Shown piece by piece: positions 21,663 to 34,066 of a stretch of DNA of 64,000 nucleotides. Below the pieces are notes generated by a model. It made no database searches, was not told the origin of the DNA, and worked only from the letters and a program-made list of their open reading frames with translations. Each line of letters begins with the position of its first letter. Position 1 is the stretch's first letter. The position numbers and the translations under genes are program-made. Source of the stretch: Amphirosellinia nigrospora (taxonomy: Eukaryota; Ascomycota; Sordariomycetes; Xylariales; Xylariaceae); contig SCHM01000001.1 in assembly GCA_004123355.1 (NCBI GenBank), positions 13,712,193 to 13,776,192 on the forward strand, given 5' to 3'.

Positions 21663-24600
21663 ATGGCGATGGTCAATGACAAAGACTCGGAGCTGAAGCA
21701 GCTCTGGGAAGAGGCAGTAAACGAATACACAAATAAGTCGAAGAGGGGTTCCGCGATAGAGGAATGGAAAATGCTGGCAAACACGGACGCCGACCTCAAC
21801 AAATTGATTGAGAAGCATGAGTCTGACTTCTCACGGTTTAGAAATAATCGTGGGAAGCTCTGGGGTGTGTTCAAGGTCACGATGACACAGCTGCAGAGAC
21901 TCGGCAAGGTCGCACAGGCCGGCATCGGTCTCACGCCTTTCGCGCCTGCATCCGTCATTGTTGAAGCAGGCCTTTTCCTCATAGATTCTAGTTCGGACGT
22001 CTCAGATACATATGATGCTCTCGAAGAGCTGTTCAAAAGAATCCGAGACATCACTGATCGGTTGGACGAGTATCTCAAAGGGAACATCGATCACAAGCTT
22101 CGCAAGGTTGCAATTAAACTTCTCTGCTCGGTACTCGATGTATTCTGCGAAGCCAGCGGAACTATCAAACGTGGGAGGGGGAAGGAAATGATGCGACGTG
22201 CAATGGGCAAAGAAAATAAAATCCAGAGGGCGTTGGACCAAGTGCAAGAGATGGTGGAAACGGAAATCAATCTCGTCACGGCGAAGACATATGCTACCAT
22301 ACAACGCATTGATGAGACAACTGCAACTGACAGAAACCAACAACTTCTTCGACAAGCCCTCTACACAGACGCAACTGGGGACAACGAGGTATTTCACGCC
22401 GGTATCGAGGGATCAAGGATCAAGTTATCAGGTGATTGGCTTCTGAAAGAGAAACAATTTGACAAATGGGTTCGCATGGAGTTTCCTGTGCTATGGTTCT
22501 GGAAAGCCGGGGACTGGAAAGACGTATCTGGCGTCTCGAGTCATCTCGGCAGCTGCGACAAGGTCCGAACCCTCAAGTTACAAGCTATTTCTACATCAGA
22601 GAAGGCATGAACACCCAGCACACACCTGCAGTCATTCTCAAAACAATTGCATACCATATTACAAGGCTCCACGATGCGTATCGCAAACTGGCTATCCCGG
22701 CCTGCAAAGACGATAAGAGTCTTGTCAATCCGACCTCGATATGGGACAACCTGTTTATCAATCCTTTCAGAGCTGACACTATGGCATCCAGCCCTTTGTT
22801 CATTGTTATCGATGGCGTCGACGAAGCTACCCGAGAAAATCAAGAGCTACTAGTCAAAATGGCTAAAAGCCTGTCAGACTTGCGCTCTGACAGACGCAGA
22901 ATTCCGGCTATTCAATTGTTATTGTTGGGCCGTCCTGATCTCGATTATGATGTATCAAATGCCTGGAGGGGAGAGAGAAGACGTCCAAAGGTCATATATA
23001 TAGAGCCTTCCTTATCAAGGGGCGACATTGAGAGATTCATTAAGAAAGGAGTTCAAGAGAGCATCCCTCTACTCAAAAGGATGCAGGCAACTCCTTCAAA
23101 ACGGCTTCGAAAAACAATCATCAAAACTCTCAGCGACAGATCTGATGGCATGTTCATGCTCGCCAAGCTCATGCTTGCAGAGATCAAGGATATGAATAAG
23201 CCGGAGCTTATACGGGATGCCCTCTCTAAGCCTCCATCTGGCCTAGACGACATGTTTAAGCGTGTAATCTCTAGGCTAACGGTGATGGGAGGGTTTGATA
23301 AAGAAGATCTCAACGAGATGATTCTGTGGGTCTCCTGTGCTAAGCGCGATTTGCTCTTGGGTGAGCTAGATCTTGTCCTGAAGTTAAGAGACCTCCGGCA
23401 AAATGGTATCATAGGGCTAGATGATGAGCTGAGGACGAGGTTCGGATCCTTTTTCAGCGTTTCCCATGCTGAGGGTGATTTCATCGATGAGGAAGATGAC
23501 ACGTCTGCCAGTGGCAGTGATGCCACGAGTCCGGGGTCATCTACATCAGAACAAAATAAGGGCTACAGACGAAGGCCGATACAGACTCATGTCGGTCCAG
23601 CGACATGGAGGGCGAGGTGGATAGCGACTACGAGGGGGATGAAAGCGAAAGCGAAAGCGAATACGATGAAGGGACGATGAAGATGGAGGAAGCGGAGATG
23701 AAGACGAAGAACCAACACCAGCCAAGTTCTTCGTGGCAACAGTCAAGTTTGGCCATGCCAGTGTCGGCCAGTATTTTCGCAGTGCTTCGTCCCACGAAGG
23801 TATAGGAAGGATATCAACTTCGCGCAAGCCCATATAACCACGACGTGCTTAGGATTTCTAACTGGGAATATCCCCAAAAGAAACCAAAGGCCCTGGCGTC
23901 AGCCGGATCTCTTCCAATACGCAGCGGACCACTTCCTAGATCACGTTGTCGAGAATCCAACCGGGAACACTTGAGCGTCTCTTTCCTAATGAGTTCAAGC
24001 AATTATCAGACGGGATCTTGCTATTGTTGAAGGATCAGATTTCTCTCCGCAGGTGGCTTCAATCAGTCCAGACGAGCATAAGTTCATGTGCCAACTCTTC
24101 AACCAAAGCACCCGTTCCCGTCTACTAGACTGCATGATAGACTAAAAGACGGAGTGGGCACTGACCCGGACGCTCGATGGCCGCAGAACGGTACACCCTC
24201 GTCTGAGTCTCTGCTTGAGCCTTTCGCAAAGTCAATCGCGGAGGCTTGGTTGCTGTTGGATTCATGCGATGGAATTCTGGCAATACTTTTTTTGCGTTTA
24301 TATACATCTATAGTGAGTAAATTCAACCTTTTCGATCTATTAAAATAGGATTGAAAGCACGTTTCACAGTTGAACTAACAATTTACCGGACTGACGTTGT
24401 CGAATATTGGACTCTGCCTTCTAATCGCCCCTTTGAGCACATTGCCGAAAGTATATCCCCAGAGGAGATTAGGCAAATGGCATCGGTTTGGGACTTGAGA
24501 TAACCAGGAATTGGCATCTTGCTCTTGGTCGCACGTTCAGAAGAATCAACACGCCCCAGCATCTTCGTGCAGCCGTGGAGGAATTTCGACAAGCCATTGA

Positions 24601-26016
24601 AAAGAGCGACGACTTAGACGATAGGTGGATGGGTCGGATCGAGCAAGTGAATGCGCTAGTTACCCTAGGGGACCAAAAGGAAGCACTCACTGTAGCTTCC
24701 AAAGCTCTAGAGAGTGTCCCTGCGCACCGGGTTAGCAGCAAGATGGGGCTATTGGAGCTGATCCAAAACGTAAATATAGAGCTTGGTGATCCGGAAGCCG
24801 CCCTCACAGCAGCCTCGGAAGCATGGGAAACTGCCCCATATTCGCATCATGCGGCATTTAACATGGTATGTACCTCTTACGAAACAGGTCGCTTTTCTGA
24901 TGCCGTCAACGTCGTGAGATCAATTTTCGCCCGCAAGCCCGGAGAGTTCCTTGCTGAAATGATGAGCATGAATCTCTTCCCTACCGAATACTTTTTAAAT
25001 GCGTGTGCGGAGACGGCTCAGCTAGAACTTGCTCGAGATGTTTTAATCGCAACATCCAGTCAAGCAAAAAGATCCGGAAACAGTTTGGGCCACGCAATGG
25101 CGGATTTTGCGCTTGCCCGATTGTATCATGAGTATTTTCGATACGACGAAGAGCCAATCAAGATATGGAGAACATTAACAAAAATTATCCCGGCACGAGA
25201 CCGGCTCTCAGGGCTTCCATCTTGTTAGCGCCGTTGTATTTCACGAATGCGGTGGATTCAGGGGCAGAGGGCGCAGACTCATGGATATCAAAGCTGAAGG
25301 CACTTGAGAGGCAATGGAAGAACCCGGAGCATACCATGACGAATGAAATAGTCGAATGGTTTTCAGCCCACGTGGAAGTGCTATTGGGCCGTTGGTACTT
25401 GCAACGAGGCGAGAAAGATCTAGCACGGGCGAGTATCTTGCCTCTGGTGAAGATGGGGATTCGTGATCTGACAGACAAGGTCGACAGTAATGACTGCGAC
25501 GCTTGTTTTGATCTTGGAAAGGCGCTCGTTTGTTTTGGGGATCAGAAAAACGCCGAGATTGCCTACGCCTTCGCAACGCCCCTCAGAGGCACAATCCAAC
25601 TCCAAAAGTTCCGAGATTTAGAGCCCAACATCAACGAGGGCAATCCTGGCAACCCCAAACCGTCTAGGCAAGAGGAAAATACTGGACTAAATGAAATGGC
25701 TAACTTCGTCATGAAATTCAATGTTATCTGGGGATGTGACGGTAGATGCAACCGACGGGGATCCGACTACAAGTCCTTCAACATGTGCGACATATGCATT
25801 GAATCAGGCTTTTGCGATGAATGCTTCCGGAAACTTAAGAGCGGAAATCTTCCGTTCCGAATTTGCAGTCCAGAGCATTCCTTTTTTGAAGTACATCCAA
25901 CAAGAAAAGTGGTTACAAAAGGGCCTGAGGGGTACATGGTCCAGACGGATGAAGGACAGGCAGTCAGCATAACTGAGTGGTTGAGTATGCTCAGCCGAGA
26001 TTGGTTAGGCATGTAG
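21663..26016 (+). CDS. Fungal STAND/NLR protein: Goodbye-NACHT-TPR with C-terminal Zn-binding domain
   Basis: This is a large intracellular NOD-like receptor. The start at 21663 (LWEEAVNEYTNKSKR) opens a helical N-terminal region typical of the fungal STAND Goodbye domain (about 200 residues). A NACHT ATPase follows: P-loop GKPGTGKTYLA at about 22500-22533, Walker B FIVIDGVDEA at about 22800-22829, LLLGRPD sensor region, then a winged-helix part. A conserved segment (VKFGHASVGQYFRS) at about 23740 precedes a possible intron near 24313-24348. Then come TPR-like repeats (24.5-25.6 kb) and four Cys/His pairs (CDGRC, CDIC, CDEC, CSPEH) at 25735-25880. The frame shifts by one base several times (about 22499, 22580, 23820, 23960, 24490, 25190). 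Non-self recognition or cell-death control is the family's role. The ligand is unknown. Confidence 0.82.
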
Positions 26017-27089
26017 TGGCGGCTAGGTCGCAAGGTGCTACTGAGGTAGAAAAACAACTACACACAGTGCCGCTCACGTCATATACTTCACGTTCTAAGT
26101 GACCAAATAGTTATGTCAGCCAAGTAGAGGAGGCACCCACGCTCGATCCCCTTGACTAAACCCCCGGCCTCCCGATCTGTTTTGTCTGTTATAATAGAAA
26201 TAAGAGACCAGCTGAAAAGAATGTTCTTCTATCTCTCTAAAGTCAGGCGATTTGATTATTAAAGATATCTTAGACGAAGTGAATAGATAAATTCGGTCTA
26301 GTCACTTACCTCATTCCACCACCACATTCCTTTGTCGATATCTTCGCCCGGGTGATGTGGCGTAGTTATAATGGCTGGGAAAGCTAGCCACAATACGCTA
26401 GGCCCTCAACTGTACCTAGTTCCCTGGTCGGGAGGAAATTCGTGCCGGCTCCGTAAGTATCAGGCTCAAACATTTGTCATTTGGATTAAAAGAATATAGA
26501 AAAATGTTGCTGCTTAGAAATATCTGGGAGAAGCGGCTTCAAACTGTGAACATGGCTGGCAATTAAGTCAAGGAAAGCGAATTAGAGAGAGAAAGGGTGA
26601 AAGGTTTTGATGGTATCTTCCTGCGTCATGCATGGCAAGCCCAAAAGATGTCAGATCAAGGGCGGGTTCTAATACTAATTAGGAAAATGGTCCCCTGTCA
26701 GGTGAATTTGGTCCGTAGCGTAGGTCCTGGATTCGGTTGATTCCATGAGTGTGGAGACGTGTAGCAAGGTACCAATTAACGCCGTGCCTGATCGGGAAAT
26801 GGTATTCCAACTATCTAGAAAATGCTGGGAACCGAGTGTAGAACATGCTGCCGGTATAAGCAACAGTGATGCGGTGTTTTATTCATGACTCACGGTCCTA
26901 AAAGAGCGATGATGATCGAACAGAGCTCAGATATAAAAGGGCAACAGCCATCGCTTCTCGTCCCTATTCACCGTTCCCCAGAGCATCATCCAATATCTAC
27001 TTCAGTTTAGCCTGCCTGCCTTCAAGAGCACTATCCATACCAGTTTCTACACACAATCAAAACAGCAGTAAAACTTCAATCCTTTCACG
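26017..27089. other. Intergenic, promoter of peroxiredoxin-like gene
   Basis: No gene seen. It ends in a CT/CA-rich 5' leader with a TATA box. Confidence 0.6.
26932..26939 (+). promoter_or_regulatory. TATA box (TATAAAAG)
   Basis: Consensus TATAAAAG lies about 150 bp before the ATG of the peroxiredoxin-like gene, followed by a pyrimidine-rich leader. It suits a strongly or stress-expressed gene. Confidence 0.6.
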
Positions 27090-27733
27090 ATGAGTCAGAC
27101 AGAGCAACTCGAGCAGGCCACCGCCCGTCTATCATCCTTTCCAGAGGCTGTCCGTAACCAATTGATGGACGGGCATGTCAAGTTCATGTCGACTTGGGAC
27201 CCGTCCAAGACAATCCAGGCGGGTGACAAGATGCCCGACTTCCGCATGACCGACGCTACAGGGAAGGAAGTCACTAGCGACTCGTTACTGGCGAAGGGGC
27301 CTCTTCTCATCACCTTCTACCGTGGAGAGTGGTGTCCGTTCTGTAACATCGCTATCGGGTTTTTACAGAAGCATCTCCCTGAGTTTCAAGCTCGTGGTGT
27401 CACCCTCGTTGCTGTCTCTCCCGAGCTGCCCAACAACAACATGACGACGACGGAGAAGCACGCCCTTCAGTTCCCTGTTCTCACCGACCTGCACAACACC
27501 TTTGCTAGGAAGCTGGTATCGTGTATGACCAGTCCAGTGCCAAGGACCTGCACAAATCGCTTGGAATCGACCTCATCGAACGCAACGGCGATGAAACATG
27601 GGAAGTCCCTATCCCGGCCACACTGTTAGTGGATAAGGATGGCGTTGTGCGGAACACAGCCATCGAACCCGATTATAAACTCAGACTTGACCCGAAGCAG
27701 GCTTTGGAGTGGATCGATGCTATGCAGAAGTAA
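27090..27733 (+). CDS. Peroxiredoxin-like (AhpC/TSA, thioredoxin-fold) protein
   Basis: This is a cytosolic thioredoxin-fold antioxidant protein of the AhpC/TSA type. After a helical N-terminus the motif GEWCPFC (residues about 80-86) gives a CxxC-style active site. LVAVSPE and the tail WEVPIPATLLVDKDGVVRN are typical of the redoxin fold. One base is missing at about 27513: KL in the first frame should continue with GIVYDQSSAKDLH, which reads in the next frame to the stop at 27733. The total is about 214 residues, a normal length. No intron is seen. A TATA box and a long CA-rich leader precede it. Confidence 0.9.
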
Positions 27734-28055
27734 ACACTTGAAAATGTGAACATCCGAAAACAGACGAGGTAGTACGGATAGTTATTATGAAGTAATTAAG
27801 AATACCAGAACAAAAAAAAATATTAAGCCAACTGCATTTCCCCAGCACACAGCCGATCTATACTAGGCAAAATGCGAATGAGATAAACATCACGACGTCT
27901 GAAGCCTACTGCATGTGCCACTGATAGCTGGGAAATAATGCTTCTGGGGCCTTTATGAAACGTGTTCAAGAGCTAAGCTACGTGCTTCGTAATCCTCGAA
28001 TGCGTAGTTCCAAAGTATTTTTGGTGTTACGCCTCCACCTCTGTTAACCCCATGA
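27734..28055. other. Intergenic
   Basis: Nothing recognised. Confidence 0.5.
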
Positions 28056-29140
28056 CTAAGTACTTTGGCCACCTATATGCTGCATAACAACCGGTGTCAG
28101 GGCCCAACGCAATAACATCGACGTATTTGCATAGTTTTCAATAAAGCTGTCTGTTGGTACATTCGACCATCTGTTGTTGTAGAATAGAGGCAATAATTGA
28201 TCAGTAACCATCAACCGTGGGAACACGAGTCCCTGCCCACAGCATGCGTTTTCCGACATAAGGTGCACACCTTGAGGCTGTGGAAGGACGCAGTTGGCAC
28301 CCGCCGCGAGGTACAGGATGATCACAGACGGGGTAAAAATGAATGTGGCGAGGAGTATGGTAGGGCGGGTGAGATACGGTCGCGTAGTAGGCATATGTCA
28401 CCGAATGAGACGAAGGACGCTTAGAACGTAAGTCAAGACGGTGAGCGACGAGGATGGGTACTTCGGCTAAGACTCCAAATTCCAACCAAGAAGACTCTCG
28501 TAGTAAAAGAGTCTCAGATACAAAATTATATCTCTAATTAGCCGTGGTACTTTATATTGTGCATGTCGTAGTCTTGTAGCAATTCTAGTAAGAAATGCTC
28601 TTCGTCGTCTTACAGTCTTTGTGTCCTAATTCCCAAGTATGGGTAGTAGCCACAGCCAATGCTTCCTTAACCCGAGGCCACCATCCGTCCATGAATACAA
28701 CGTCATCTTCGATCATTAAGATATTCAACGCGCCGTCTTCTCGCACTCACCCAGAACAATTGAGTAGTCAAATTTAGCTTTCGTGCTGTGGGTTCCATTA
28801 GATTCCATAACGCTGGCTAAAGCGAACCGTTCCGCATTATCGTTATATGAAGGAAGTTTGTCTGCCATATTGACGAGCTATGGCTGACCATAAGCTTCGT
28901 GATATTCTTGATTCGTCTGCGCTAGGAGGACAATGAAATGGAGATGTGCACGCTCTTCTTGGTTAAGGCCATGCTGAAGAGATCCCAGAGTTGACTTGAG
29001 GTATGATATACCTTGTCTTTCTACTGAAGAAACGCCAATGCATAGCTCAGGAGGCTCGTTTCTATTGTTGCCCTCCGGTTGCTGTTTCGTTACTATCGAG
29101 TCAGCATATGCTTCGGCTTCTTGTATACGATACGTTGAGT
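28056..29140 (-). pseudogene. Decayed glycosyltransferase, GT54/MGAT4-like
   Basis: Read on the minus strand, fragments in order match fungal GT54 (N-acetylglucosaminyltransferase IV-like) proteins. ELCIGVSSVERQGISYL and GLNQEERAHLHFIVLLA come first, then LMIEDDVVFMDGWW with the acidic EDD motif at about 28690-28720. YLRLFYYESLLGWN and a membrane-like segment near 28330 follow, then the Cys-rich tail CCGQGLVFPR. In-frame stops fall where Trp is expected (QP-stop-LVNMADK near 28878; ES-stop-PKYP near 28464) plus a TGA near 28398. TGG to TAG is a G-to-A change. A disrupted stretch near 28560-28610 may be a lost intron or deletion. The protein would have been a Golgi or ER type II enzyme. It appears non-functional. 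Confidence 0.68.
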
Positions 29141-29650
29141 AGTTCGGGACGTGTGCGCTACCGGATTCCTGATCTGGTTGCCAACGATTAGAGAACCGGC
29201 CTCCGTGAAAGGAGCCAGAGTCTGGGCGGCCTTTATTTGGCTATCTAAGTCCCACCACGTGCATAAGAGTTGCGAGACGACTATAATGTCCGCCTTGCTT
29301 TTGAGGGCGTTGAGCTTAGGTGATGCGTTAGATAGAATGTCGGTTTCGATGAAATGGCCCTTGAAGTGCCCACAGTCGCAAAGAACTCATCGCCGATATC
29401 AAAATGGCTGACGATATTGAAACACGTACAGACGATCTGAGGGCATACCATCATAGGTCAAGCGAGGGAGATCGTGGCCGATGAAAGTGCCTACACCCAT
29501 TAAAGTGCGCCCTCCTTGACCCGTGTTAGTAAAGGTATGATCACCAAAATCAGAGAATGAGAAGTGTGGAAAATGTGTGTTAGAGAAGATGGAGGATCCT
29601 CTACCCTGCATGTGGGCGAGATGCTATGTATACTACAATTACACCCATTT
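29141..29650 (-). pseudogene. SAM-dependent methyltransferase remnant
   Basis: The minus strand encodes pieces of a fungal class I methyltransferase of the secondary-metabolism type. VGTFIGHDLPRLTYDGMPSD is the SAM-site region, with the usual GxG degraded. HFKGHFIETDILSN comes next, then DIIVVSQLLCTWWDLDSQIK and GSLIVGNQIRNP. The frame changes near 29410 and 29370. The C-terminal third is missing: homology ends at about 29165, where the glycosyltransferase homology begins, as if the two genes were joined by a deletion. The N-terminal part beyond 29650 is not recognisable. Confidence 0.62.
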
Positions 29651-30669
29651 AGTAAGGGAAGGTGGTACACACCTCACCATGACATAATGCATTTTAGGGC
29701 CACTGATGGGGTAAGTGCATCCTGCCCCCCAGCTGTGTTAGGTTGTGTAGACGGGTATGCGACATGACTGCGGCGTAAGCTAGGATCTAGGTCCTATGCA
29801 GGGGTACGCGCAGATGTCCTAGGTTAGGCTTTATCGCGCTGTGTCGTAGTTAACTTAGAGTCGTCCTTATCTTGCACATTTCACTTTCGGGAGTAAACAA
29901 CTAACGATGACATGGATATACTCCAGCTGCTGCTCTCTCGGAAAATTTTCATATTTTTCTAGAAGCTCTTGCGTCTATGTTCATCGTAATCCGTAGCTGA
30001 AAATCATACCTCAGGGATTTGACGGCAAGAAGTGTCCGGTTTGTAGTATGGCCCTTGGCTCTATCCTGTGATTTCGCATAGTCGGGCTGATAATAGTCAT
30101 TACCTATGTTTGTAGACGCCGTGATGATAATGAAGTAGCGTAGGGAACTAGTAGGAAAATAGATGGAAGACCTGGCACAATTGATTCTTGCACCCAGATA
30201 AAAGCAGTTTTATTATGTTGGTGGACGGGAAAGAGAGAGACGATTGATAGCGTGTTGACCCGACAGGTATGGTGCGTGGTTAGCGGATTTAACCTGGCAA
30301 CTTAGTCCCCAACCACGCTAAAACCATCGCTGTCTGCAGTAGCTACGTAAGGCCGTAACACCTGTATAGCCAGTTTGACGATACGTAAGACGGATATTGC
30401 TACCACGGGAAAACGGCAATGGAATTGATTGAAACTCTCAATGTAAAGGAGTTAAAGAGGAGAGTCCGAACGATCACGACAACGGGGAATGGAGGGAGCT
30501 GGTGGATCCCACGCAGTATCCAGTACACTACAATGTCAGCATTCGGCAATTATACCTATCAGGTGGAGCAGACATCAAGTTCCAACTTCGCATCTGAAAG
30601 AGGCATCAGGCTCGAGGCGACGAAGTCTATTTTGGGGGATCCTATACATATAGCGAGAAAGAATTCGTT
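29651..30669. other. Intergenic
   Basis: I see no gene. The 84-codon open frame at 30419-30673 (plus) has no recognised domain and no support. Confidence 0.5.
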
Positions 30670-33600
30670 CTAGACAACGTTGTCCCAGTGCGACCTTAGC
30701 CTTCCTAGCATCATTTGCACAAACTTGACTTCGGTAACGTCCGGTACATTTCTTAGCGTCTCGGAGTGTTTCCTCGTCTCATCGGTCAGGTAGATTAGTC
30801 CTCCGCTCCGAGCCGTTGATTTCCCGTGCCCGTACTTGCCCTCGAACCACTCCAGCAGCTTGATTGGGGGTTCTTGGCTGGGTCTCGGTCTGAACTCCGC
30901 AGTCTTTCCATCCACTGGTCGGTGGGAACAGCATCGAACTCGAGACCGGCTTCGGCCAGCGAAGGCAGCATGTCTCGTGTCCAATGGAAGCGCCGAGGGT
31001 TGAGAACATGGTACACTACGTCCGACACCAAAACCGGATCGCTCGGCCTATCATTTTCGGTAACCTCGGCCAGCTCAACAATGGCAGCAGCCGCGCAATC
31101 GACCGGTAGCCAGGTCATCTCCTAGCAGCTGTAATCAGTATCTCGCGGCTTGAGTCGAAGATACGCATACTTACTTCGTCTAGCATGGGGAGGGCACCTA
31201 GCGTGACTGCGGTCTGTATCATCATGGGCACCCTCGGTCGCGTTCCATTCGCCAACCACGGTGTCACCTATTAGCTGCCCTATACGGAACACCTGTGCAG
31301 GCGCGCGGGCGTTTCGCTGCGCGTTGCGTGTGACATGTTCGGCCACATACTTGGATCGTGCATAACCCGTATTTTGAGCATGCGCCGGATCTATGACGGG
31401 ACCTTCTGCCACGCTGCCCGGGCGAGGGTCCCGCCTGCCGCCGAGACGGAAGAGCAGAAGAAGAATCGGGCTGGGTTTGGCGTCTGCACCCGAAGACACT
31501 GCTGTATCAGGTTGTGGACCGCTCTGATGTGCTGGTTCTCAAAGCTCTGGACAGGGATGTTGAAGTTGACGGCCCAGGCGCTATGGATGACGAGCGTGAG
31601 GATACGCGTCAGAGCTGCGAGACGCGACGGACTCAACCCAAAGTCGGCACGACTAAGGTCGCAAGCCAGTGGGATCACCTTGCTGCTTTCCTCGGGCGAG
31701 AGCCGGATGCCGCGAGCTTTGAGGGAACTGAAGACACGATCTGAAGCCACGGTGTCTGTAGGCGCGCGCACCATGGCCCACACGGACGACACGCTAGTTC
31801 GCGATACCAATTGCGCGAGGAGGTGTGCACCTAGGCCACCGGGACACCCGTCAATAGCTACGGCCGGTTCGACGTGTTAGTATCGGGAGATCAGGGATTC
31901 GGGAGGGGTTTCCTTACGACGGTATCTTTGTCCGGCCGTGGAGCGTTTCCACTAACGTGTGGTTCAAAGGCGGAGTATTTGTCGATTAGTTCTTGCATCT
32001 TACCAAGTTCATTTATTGAGGATTCCTCGCCTGATCTTAACTTCTCAAGGTGGCGGGCAAGCGCTCGGACATTGCCCGTCTCATAGAGGACATTCTGGCT
32101 CAGCCTAGTCCCGCTTCCCCTAGATCCAGCTCCCTCTTTATTAAGTTCCACATCTGGATGCATTGCAAGCTGTCCACGCCTGAGGCAAAGAATTCATCCT
32201 CTACTGATAGCTGGATGCCGACTCGGTCAGCCAGACCGCGTAGTAGGAAGTCTTCTAACTCTTGTCCTGAGAGGGATAAGGTGCCCCCTTTCTCATTCTC
32301 AAAATGCTCGTACGCTGATTCGATCTCCCGCTCGAACTGTCTGTATGTGGGCACACGGATGAAAGTGCCCTTGTCTGTCTGCGGAAATGTAGTGTCGGCC
32401 GGAAGTACCACAACAAGCTCCTTGGGGATGCGAGAGAAAGTCTCAGCTCGAGAGTTTGCCGCCTCCACGGCCGGCCAGACAGTCTCAAGAAGCTTGTTTT
32501 CCGACATGTGAGCTGCCGCATCGGCGCGGAAGATCAGCACGCCGGGATAGCTTTTGCCCTCGCCAAAGACCACGGCCTCCTTCACGCATTCTTCCTGACG
32601 AATGCGGCCCTCGATCGAGATTGGCAAGACCTTCTCGCCGTTGATCAGAGTGAAGCGGTCGTCCAATCTGCAGACATATTTCCATAGACCTGGCTCGGTT
32701 GGATGGGGCGTAAAGAGATCCCTAGTTCGGAAAGACCCCGGCGGGTCGTCCGAGTTGACCGTGCTCTTCGATTTCAAGCCATCGAGCGCGACGCACTCGT
32801 GCAGGCCTGGCGCGATCTCATCCATCAGGACGAATGGCCGTGCGGGAGGGAGAAGGCGCAGGTAGTTCCAGTACCGGTCGTCTGGCGGTCGAGCTGAATT
32901 CATCAGCCTGCCTGTCTCGGTCCTTCACTCGGCGTCAGCGCTCAGTTAACATGCCACGTTTGGCGGGGACGCAAATGGACTTACGCGCCGTAATTTGCAA
33001 CCAAGTTTACCCCGCGACTTACTAGCAGGTCCCCAAGGTCGTCAGGACAGCTGCTCCCGGCGAAGAGAACCATTTTCACGCTTGCCAGCGCCCTAATTCC
33101 TGCGTCGGACTCGGCTAGCAGTTTCACTACATACGGCACGCAATGGAAAAGCTCCGGTTTCACATGCTCCAGCATCTTCAGCAAATTCTGCTTAGTCAAT
33201 GGAAGCGAGTAGTTGGCGAGATATATAGGTTTCTTCGAATAGATGGACCGAAATACCTCATAAAATCCATGGCTGTGGAAAAGGGGCGACGTGAGCAGGG
33301 ATCGCATGTTCATGTTAAGGGAAAAGGCACCAATGCAGCTCCTATGGGAGAGCCATATCGGTTTGGGTAGCCCGGTAGACCCCGATGAATGGAGGATAAC
33401 GGCAATTTTCTTGCTTTCGTACTCGGCATCGTAAAGGCGCACAAACTTTGGTGCATCTTTGCGATAGTAGTCCGAATGGGAAAGAATTGGGAGTAGAGCG
33501 GGCTGTCTCTCCTTCGGGACCTCGGCCAGGGTGGCGTGGAAGTTCGTCGTAGTGAGAATTGTAGTACACCCAGTCAGTTCTATCAAGCGGTCGAGAGCCG

Positions 33601-34066
33601 GGCTTGCGAGCCTGGTCGAGATGAGGAAGACAGTGTAACCCAACCGGCTGAGGGCGATGATGGTAATAATTACATGTAAGCCCGACTGAGATAGGATTCC
33701 AACTACAGGTGGCGTCTCGAGAAAAGGATCCTGAAATGGGGGTAGCGTACAATCAGCAAGGCATCATTACGCGAGAGAATGGTTTGGTAAGTGGACAACT
33801 AATAACACTTACAACAGGCTGTAAGTTTAACTGTTGCAGCTTGTCTACTGCGGCATCGACGTATCGGTCTATGGAGCGGCGCTATGTTCTTCGAAGTCGA
33901 GTAACGAGTGGTTTGGATATACAATTAAAGGAGAGTCTCCCACATCAGAAGCACGGCTCCTGACCAACTCGTCGAGCGTGAGGATTGGTCGGCTTGCGTC
34001 CACTGATGGCTGGGAGACCTCCGCGGAAGCAAGTCCCTCTCCGGTAACAACGAGCGTCGTAGGCAT
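30670..34066 (-). CDS. NRPS-like carboxylate reductase (A-T-R domains)
   Basis: Alpha-aminoadipate-reductase-like enzyme: it would adenylate a carboxylic acid, load it on a carrier domain and reduce it with NADPH. The start ATG is at 34066. Introns are 33731-33812, 32923-32984, 31858-31917 and 31122-31174. The adenylation domain has core A3 ILHSSGSTGLPKP, A5 NYGA, and the later core RLDDRFTLINGEKV. The carrier has FFASGVDSLQ, with Ser for phosphopantetheine. The thioester-reductase has a Rossmann LTG...GGLGAH, FFFCSSVSAAG (Ser) and GYARSKYVAE (Tyr-Lys). One-base shifts occur near 33862, 32105, 31845, 31430 and 30870. No condensation domain. The substrate is unknown; an aryl or polyketide acid is possible. 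The MFS transporter lies divergently upstream. Confidence 0.92.
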
